A stretch of DNA of 49,899 bases from a virus. The position numbers and the translations under genes were made by a program. Positions 45,073 through 49,899 of the stretch are shown here, piece after piece. The DNA is taken from positions 1 through 49,899 of the IMG/VR virus record IMGVR_UViG_3300031774_000028; one strand, given 5' to 3'. Position 1 is the first letter of the stretch, and every line of letters starts with the position of its first letter. The notes beneath the pieces were generated by a model that worked only from the letters and a program-made list of their open reading frames with translations, searched no databases and was not told where the DNA came from.

Positions 45073-47075
45073 AACATTGGGTAATGGATTATGAAACACT
45101 TTATGATTGTTTTACTGGTGTTTTTGAAAATTATAAAACTACAGAGACTAAGATATTTGTAATATCACGGTTAAGAAATGATCAGACAGAATTTATAAAC
45201 TTTCTAGAAGACAACATCACAAACAAAGAGTGGCATATATCCTATAATGGATTAGCATTTGATGCGCAAGTAACTCACTATATATTAGATAATGTTAGTA
45301 AATGGAAAGATGAAGAAGGTTTAGGTCTTGATGGTCATCTAGTTGCTAATATTATTTATAAGTATGCACAGAGATGTATACAGAAATCAAACAATAAAGA
45401 GTTTAGTGATTATCCACAATGGAAGATGAGAATAGGTCAAATAGATTTATTTAAAATGCACCATTGGGATAACCCGGCTAAACGTTCTAGTCTTAAATGG
45501 ATTCAGTATAGTATGGATTGGCAGAATATATTAGATATGCCTATTCATCATGAAACTGAAATCAGAACTCAAAAAGATCTAGACACTATACTTGAATACT
45601 GCATTAATGATGTTAAGTCTACAAAAGAAATCTATAACAGATCAAGATCTCAAGTAGCTTTAAGAAAAGAATTGACAAGTACATACAATATTAACATGTT
45701 TAGTGCCTCAGAGCCTAGGATTAGTAAAGAGATATTTGGATATTATTTATCTAGAAACTTAAATATTCCTAAAAGAGATCTCAAACAGATGAGAACTTAT
45801 AGGGATACAATTAAGATTAAGGATATTATATTACCATACATTTCTTTCTCATCTCAAGAGTTTAAGGTATTGTTTGATAGGTTTGCTTCATTAGAAGTTA
45901 ACGCAGGTAGTCTTAAGGGTAGTTTTAAATACAACATAAACTATAAGGGTGTCAATACACACTTTGGTTTAGGTGGTGTTCATGGTGCTATAAAGAAAGG
46001 TGTTTATGAACCGGATGATGACATGATGATTATGTCTTCTGATGTAACATCTTTTTATCCTAATCTGGCTATTAAAAACAAGTGGTCTCCGGGTCATTTC
46101 CCTAAAGAAGAATTCTGTAATCAATATGAGTGGTTCTTTGAAGAGCGTAAGAAGATTCCTAAGAGCAATCCAATGAACTATGTATATAAGATTATACTTA
46201 ATTCTACTTTTGGTCTTAGCAATGATGAAAATAGCTTCTTTTATGATCCTGAGTTATGTATGAGAATAACAATCAATGGTCAACTATCCCTAATGATGCT
46301 TTATGAGCAAATTATGGAGCGTATACCGGGTGCTATTGCTTTATTACAAAACACAGATGGTGTAGAAACTATAATACCAAAGGCATTTTATGATGAGTAC
46401 ATGCTTATATGTGAAGAATGGGAAAAGAAAACCAATCTTAATTTAGAGCATGATGAATATCAGAAGATGGTTATTGGTGATGTTAACAACTACATTGGTA
46501 TTAATAAGTGGGTTGATGTAGATATATCTACTTGGAGAAAACTAAAAACTGACAATCCTCATTACTTATTTAAAGTAGAGAATGATAAGTTTAGTTTTGC
46601 CCCGGTAAAACTTAAGGGTAGATTTGATTTTCATAACCTGCAGTTGCACAAGAATAAATCTAAACTTGTTATACCAAAGGCAATCTATCATTACTTTGTT
46701 CATGATATGTTACCTGAAGATTATATTGATACAAATAAAAACATATTAGATTATTGTATTGGTGGAAAATCAAAAGGTGATTGGCAACAGGTTGCTAGAC
46801 AAATAAAGAATGGTATATTTGATGAAGAAAAATTACAGAAGATTAATAGATATTTTATATCTAAATCCGGTGTAAAGATTCTTAAAGTTAACAAGAAAGA
46901 TAAAAGAGAGATACAGTTAGAAGCTGGCAAATGGTTGCAGTCAATATTTAATGATATGCAATTAGAACCTAAGTGGGAAAACTATGATATTGATAAAAAA
47001 TATTATCTTGAAGCTATAGAGCAAGAGATTAATAATATTATTGATGTTGCTCCAAATCAATTAACACTATTCTAA
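45069..47075 (+). CDS. Family B DNA polymerase with 3'-5' exonuclease
   Basis: This is a 668-residue protein. Exonuclease motifs are ExoI at 7-10 (DYET), ExoII near 61 (SYNGLAFDAQ) and ExoIII near 177 (YCINDVKST). Polymerase motif A is near 324 (SSDVTSFYPNLAI), motif B near 374 (YKIILNSTFGLS), and motif C near 427 (LLQNTDGVETI), where the usual DTDS is NTDG and the catalytic Asp is kept. The protein is short for family B, close to other crAss-like phage enzymes. It copies the phage genome together with the helicase, primase and SSB. PhoH follows with a one-base stop/start overlap (TAATG). Confidence 0.87.
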   Translation: MKHWVMDYETLYDCFTGVFENYKTTETKIFVISRLRNDQTEFINFLEDNITNKEWHISYNGLAFDAQVTHYILDNVSKWKDEEGLGLDGHLVANIIYKYAQRCIQKSNNKEFSDYPQWKMRIGQIDLFKMHHWDNPAKRSSLKWIQYSMDWQNILDMPIHHETEIRTQKDLDTILEYCINDVKSTKEIYNRSRSQVALRKELTSTYNINMFSASEPRISKEIFGYYLSRNLNIPKRDLKQMRTYRDTIKIKDIILPYISFSSQEFKVLFDRFASLEVNAGSLKGSFKYNINYKGVNTHFGLGGVHGAIKKGVYEPDDDMMIMSSDVTSFYPNLAIKNKWSPGHFPKEEFCNQYEWFFEERKKIPKSNPMNYVYKIILNSTFGLSNDENSFFYDPELCMRITINGQLSLMMLYEQIMERIPGAIALLQNTDGVETIIPKAFYDEYMLICEEWEKKTNLNLEHDEYQKMVIGDVNNYIGINKWVDVDISTWRKLKTDNPHYLFKVENDKFSFAPVKLKGRFDFHNLQLHKNKSKLVIPKAIYHYFVHDMLPEDYIDTNKNILDYCIGGKSKGDWQQVARQIKNGIFDEEKLQKINRYFISKSGVKILKVNKKDKREIQLEAGKWLQSIFNDMQLEPKWENYDIDKKYYLEAIEQEINNIIDVAPNQLTLF

Positions 47076-47737
47076 TGGCAAAAACAAATATAACAAAGAG
47101 ACCACCTAAAGGGTCTATCAGATTTAGTATTACATTATCAGAAGAACAAAAGGTTGCAAAAGAACAAATACTTAAACATCCTTTTAGTTTTATACATGGG
47201 AACGCAGGTAGTGGTAAAACACTACTTGCTGTCCAAATAGCACTAGATCAATTTTTTAAGAGACAATACAATAAGATTATTATTACTAGGCCTACTGTGG
47301 CAACAGAAGATAATGGTTTTTTACCTGGCTCTGAAAAAGAAAAGATGGAACCTTGGTTGGTACCTATTAAATCTAATATGCGTAAGGTCTATAATAAACC
47401 TGAGCTTTTAGAGAAGCTTGAATCTGAAGAACAAATAGAATTGGTTTCTTTATCTCATTTTAGAGGAAGGACATTTGATCACTCTGTTGTTATTGTAGAT
47501 GAGTTTCAGAACTTAACACGCTCTCAGTTTTCAATGGCTTTAAGTAGACTAGGTAAAGATTCAATGATGATCTTTTGTGGAGACAATCAACAAATAGATT
47601 TAAAAGACAAAAATTATTCTGCAATTAATGAAGTTGCTAAGATTACAAGTTCTCTTCATGTATATAAAGTTGTACTAGAAGATAACCACCGTCATGAATC
47701 ATTGACTGAAGTATTAGAATTATTAAAAAACAATTAA
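47075..47737 (+). CDS. phoH: PhoH-like ATPase
   Basis: This is a 220-residue protein. Walker A is at about 43-50 (HGNAGSGKTLL), with IIITRPTVATEDNGFLPGSE as the PhoH signature after it. Walker B is at about 137 (SVVIVDEFQNLTRSQFSMAL), and MMIFCGDNQQIDLKDKN and LEDNHRHESLTEVLELL are at the end. PhoH proteins are P-loop ATPases related to SF1 helicases, common in marine phages, with likely RNA or DNA processing activity. The start overlaps the polymerase stop by one base, so the two are made together. Confidence 0.9.
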   Translation: MAKTNITKRPPKGSIRFSITLSEEQKVAKEQILKHPFSFIHGNAGSGKTLLAVQIALDQFFKRQYNKIIITRPTVATEDNGFLPGSEKEKMEPWLVPIKSNMRKVYNKPELLEKLESEEQIELVSLSHFRGRTFDHSVVIVDEFQNLTRSQFSMALSRLGKDSMMIFCGDNQQIDLKDKNYSAINEVAKITSSLHVYKVVLEDNHRHESLTEVLELLKNN

Positions 47738-47742
47738 ACAAT

Positions 47743-48045
47743 ATGGATTATTTTGAATTAGAATGCGCAGTAGAAAACTGGGCTATGGAAAAAGGTATTC
47801 TTGCTAAAGCTACACCAATGGCCCAAGCACTGAAAACATTAGAAGAAACAACTGAGCTTTGCACGGCCATTAATGTTAAAGACCGTGAAGAGATCATTGA
47901 TGCTATGGGTGATATTATGGTTACCTTGATTATTCAAGCTAAGATGCAAAACATTAGTTTAGAAAAATGTTTAGAAAGTGCTTACAATGTAATTTCACAA
48001 CGTACAGGTAGGATGGTTAATGGTCAATTTGTTAAAGACCGTTGA
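47743..48045 (+). CDS. MazG-like nucleotide pyrophosphohydrolase
   Basis: This is a 100-residue protein. ALKTLEETTELCTAINVKDR and EEIIDAMGDIMVTLIIQAKM give the ExxE...ExxD (E-E-x-x-E ... D-x-x-G-D) metal-binding pattern of MazG-type all-alpha NTP pyrophosphatases. Phage forms may hydrolyse (p)ppGpp or aberrant dNTPs. Size agrees with a single MazG domain. It follows phoH by 5 bp and the next gene begins within its stop. Confidence 0.78.
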   Translation: MDYFELECAVENWAMEKGILAKATPMAQALKTLEETTELCTAINVKDREEIIDAMGDIMVTLIIQAKMQNISLEKCLESAYNVISQRTGRMVNGQFVKDR

Positions 48046-48875
48046 TTAAAGTTCAGAAAACCAAAACTTTAATTACCAAAACAAATAATAATAGTAGTAA
48101 TTGCATAGCTCCAAACATCATATATGGGTGTTTTGGAGGCTGTGTAGATACATATTGTTATATGTCTAGATATAATGGTAAAAGAGTTTTTGTTAACAAG
48201 AACGTTGATGAGATTTATGAGTCTGTTGTTGAATGGGAAAAGGAATTTACTAAAGTCCCTGATCAACAAGACCCTATATATACTATGGTAGATGTTGCCT
48301 GCAATTCAGATTTAGTACTGATGCAGAAACACATGCCTGAACCTTTGATTGATTATCTTAAGAGGTTTGATAATCACCCACAACTTAATAGTACTATGGC
48401 CACTAAGTATCCAGGGTTGTTAAAGTTAGATGTAAATCACTTTAATAAACCACCACGGGTACGTGTAAGTCTTATGCCTCAGAAGTATTCTAATATATTA
48501 GAACCTAAGATGCAAAAGATAGTAAGCCGTATAGCTGATATTAATAGGCTTAAGAAATTGGGCTGGGAAGTACATTTAAATTATAGCCCTTTAATTTTTT
48601 ACCCCGGTTGGAAAGAAGAGTATAATAATCTTTTTTCTATGGTAAAAGATGTAGCAGGTGAAAATAAATGTGAAGTTATTGCTTTAACTAATCATGTTAA
48701 GCAAATGATTAAAACAACACCAGAAGCAAGAGAGTTGATGAGAAGATCTTATGAAATTAAGAATCAATCAGGAGTTATGAGATATCCTTTAGAACATAAA
48801 GGAAGGTTGTTATCTGAATTTAAAGAAATTTATTCAAAGTATTTTTCTATAAAAACAATCAGATATATATTTTAA
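48042..48875 (+). CDS. Radical-SAM / spore photoproduct lyase-like protein
   Basis: This is a 277-residue protein with a TTG start at 48042 overlapping the MazG stop; no ATG exists before residue 41, so an alternative start is needed. The Cys cluster is GCFGGCVDTYCYM at residues 29-41 (C30, C34, C39), spaced C-x3-C-x4-C rather than the usual C-x3-C-x2-C of radical-SAM enzymes. VDVACNSDLVLM (about 87) recalls the SPL family 'SCNSD' motif, and RVRVSLMPQKYSNILEPKMQ is also typical of it. It may repair or modify nucleic acid. The iron-sulfur site would hold SAM; the substrate is unknown. Confidence 0.65.
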   Translation: MIKVQKTKTLITKTNNNSSNCIAPNIIYGCFGGCVDTYCYMSRYNGKRVFVNKNVDEIYESVVEWEKEFTKVPDQQDPIYTMVDVACNSDLVLMQKHMPEPLIDYLKRFDNHPQLNSTMATKYPGLLKLDVNHFNKPPRVRVSLMPQKYSNILEPKMQKIVSRIADINRLKKLGWEVHLNYSPLIFYPGWKEEYNNLFSMVKDVAGENKCEVIALTNHVKQMIKTTPEARELMRRSYEIKNQSGVMRYPLEHKGRLLSEFKEIYSKYFSIKTIRYIF

Positions 48876-48925
48876 TTGGTTATCCCATATAAAATAGTTA
48901 TATTTACACTTTAAAAGTTTAAACT

Positions 48926-49780
48926 ATGCGTTATAAAAGAGCAGTAGAAACAACACAGAATTATTTAGAAAGTCAACCTTTACCTAAACATGGTAAGAGT
49001 TATACAGTCATATCACATAAACAAGTGATAGATGACACAAAAAATTTATTGGAGAATAGTGGATTTACTATTCGTAAAGAATTATATAGAGCAAACATGA
49101 ATGCCAATGTAGCACAAGGCATATATCATATCTATCCTTCTCAGACAACTGATGAAGATATCTCTAAAGAAAGAGAATTAGGGATGATGTTTGCCTGGAC
49201 AAACTCTTATGATAAGAGTACAAGATTTCAGTGTGCAATTGGTGCATATGTTATGGTATGTAACAATGGTATGGTAGCTGGAGACATGATGAACTTTAAA
49301 AGAAAACACACAGGATCCGCAGGTCATGATATTAAAATGCAGCTGAGCAATCAAATTAAGAATGGAGAAGTTCATTATTCACGCATTCTTAAAGATAGAG
49401 ATGCATTAAAGTCTACATTGTTAAGTAAGACAGAGCAAGCAGCTTTAGTTGGTAGACTATTTATAGATGAAGAGATTGTAACTTCTTCACAGATGTCTAT
49501 AATTAAGAAAGAGATTAATAAACCTTCTTATGATTACTTAACAGATAATAACAATGCTTGGAGTTTTTACAATCACGTAACACATGCATTAAAACTATCT
49601 ACACCAAGGGATTGGTTACAAGATTCTCAGAACTTTCATGATTTTATGATGTCTGATGTTGTAAACAATCAAACAACTAATACTGAAAAATGGGAGCTAG
49701 TAGGTATCAATGGAGAGACAATTGAAATTGATGAAGAACTAGAAAAGCAAAGCATTATAATTGATGAATGCATTTTGTAA
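48926..49780 (+). CDS. DUF932 (phage/plasmid-like) protein
   Basis: This 284-residue protein fits the DUF932 pattern: N-terminal HKQVIDDTKNLLENSGFTIR, ELGMMFAWTNSYDKSTRFQC, AIGAYVMVCNNGMVAGD (the conserved 'VCxNG' segment) and FKRKHTGSAGHDIKMQLS. The C-terminal part has NNNAWSFYNHVTHALK, also typical. DUF932 proteins are spread on phages and plasmids; their role is unknown, perhaps related to DNA or defence. The start lies after a 50-bp gap with an A-rich leader. The end overlaps a tiny TM peptide frame. Confidence 0.78.
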   Translation: MRYKRAVETTQNYLESQPLPKHGKSYTVISHKQVIDDTKNLLENSGFTIRKELYRANMNANVAQGIYHIYPSQTTDEDISKERELGMMFAWTNSYDKSTRFQCAIGAYVMVCNNGMVAGDMMNFKRKHTGSAGHDIKMQLSNQIKNGEVHYSRILKDRDALKSTLLSKTEQAALVGRLFIDEEIVTSSQMSIIKKEINKPSYDYLTDNNNAWSFYNHVTHALKLSTPRDWLQDSQNFHDFMMSDVVNNQTTNTEKWELVGINGETIEIDEELEKQSIIIDECIL

Positions 49781-49839
49781 TAGCAGTATTGTTAGCTTGT
49801 TTTTGCTTTTACATTAGCAGTAGAAGTGAAGACTATTAA
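49768..49839 (+). CDS. Possible 23-aa membrane peptide
   Basis: The frame encodes MHFVIAVLLACFCFYISSRS and EDY, a single hydrophobic segment with a polar end. It overlaps the DUF932 gene end by 13 bp and lies just before a terminator hairpin. The size makes it uncertain; it might be a small membrane peptide or chance. Confidence 0.35.
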   Translation: MHFVIAVLLACFCFYISSRSEDY

Positions 49840-49842
49840 TTA

Positions 49843-49890
49843 TAGGAGGCCAACCAACTAAGAGATTTTCTCTTAGGCCTTCTATTTTTA
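49843..49890 (+). terminator. Terminator-like hairpin at right edge
   Basis: CTAAGAGA-TTT-TCTCTTAG is a perfect 8-bp hairpin, with outer AGGC/GCCT pairing across a bulge, followed by TTCTATTTTTATAT. It lies just after the last frame and probably ends the polymerase-to-DUF932 transcript. Confidence 0.7.
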
Positions 49891-49899
49891 TATATATAT

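Noticed and set aside
1-49899. Signs of lysogeny or of a virion RNA polymerase
   Set aside because: No integrase, excisionase, CI-like repressor or attachment site pair could be recognised, and no giant multi-domain RNAP-like gene is in this window; either could lie outside it.
49885-49899. TATATATATAT run at the right end as a promoter or repeat element
   Set aside because: It is simple AT sequence cut by the window edge; nothing distinguishes it from background.

Overview
The window reads as part of a tailed dsDNA phage genome that infects a Bacteroidetes (probably flavobacterial) host, most like the crAss-like podoviruses (Crassvirales). The support is the AT-rich sequence, the almost complete lack of Shine-Dalgarno sites with A-rich leaders instead, a host-type promoter pair (TTTG, 20 bp, TAAATTTG), and the gene set: crAss-type terminase, portal, capsid, scaffold and ring-protein order, an HU/IHF-like protein, uracil-DNA glycosylase, a short family-B DNA polymerase, a DnaB-like ATPase and a TOPRIM primase. 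No integrase or repressor and no giant virion RNA polymerase is seen here; the genome continues beyond both ends.

Layout: two opposed arms diverge from about 22.43-22.68 kb. Bases 1-22424 are all on the minus strand and form the virion arm. In transcription order this holds a UVR-motif protein, a small fibre-like protein, four tiny basic proteins joined by one-base stop/start overlaps, an endolysin, a winged-helix-like protein, an HU/IHF-like protein, a zinc protein, a PD-(D/E)XK nuclease, a GroES-like co-chaperonin, terminase, portal, scaffold, major capsid protein, a decoration candidate, a ring/adaptor protein, a capsid-associated protein with a duplicated glycine-rich insert, and tail fibres running off the left edge. 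Hairpin terminators and an 11-base element (TTTGTATATTA), 30-45 bp upstream of several starts, divide it into transcription units.

The right arm is on the plus strand apart from one gene. It opens with small early-type genes (membrane proteins, a lipoprotein, a wHTH regulator) and about 490 bp of non-coding DNA. An HNH protein and three tRNAs (Arg-TCT, Leu-TAA and one with CAT) follow, then an SF2 helicase, zinc-ribbon proteins, a DUF2459-like envelope protein and a lone minus-strand gene. Next comes replication and recombination: ung, a stand-alone DnaA domain IV protein, a possible helicase loader, a DnaB-like ATPase, a Sak4-like ATPase, an SSB-like protein, primase, a RusA-like resolvase, a RecB/ExoVIII-like nuclease, PolB, PhoH, a MazG-like protein, a radical-SAM (SPL-like) protein and a DUF932 protein.

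The most unusual unit is a four-gene cassette at 37.9-42.6 kb: a VWA-metallopeptidase-like protein (HExxH plus MIDAS), a MoxR-type AAA+ ATPase, and two adjacent unrecognised proteins that share two collinear sequence blocks and are therefore probably ancient paralogs. It looks like a dedicated MoxR-VWA chaperone or peptidase system with its own partner pair, embedded in the replication arm. Other points worth a second look are the basic mini-protein cluster, the free-standing DnaA DNA-binding domain, the phage GroES, a lipoprotein gene whose stop codon lies in the loop of its own terminator, and the DUF2459-like protein.
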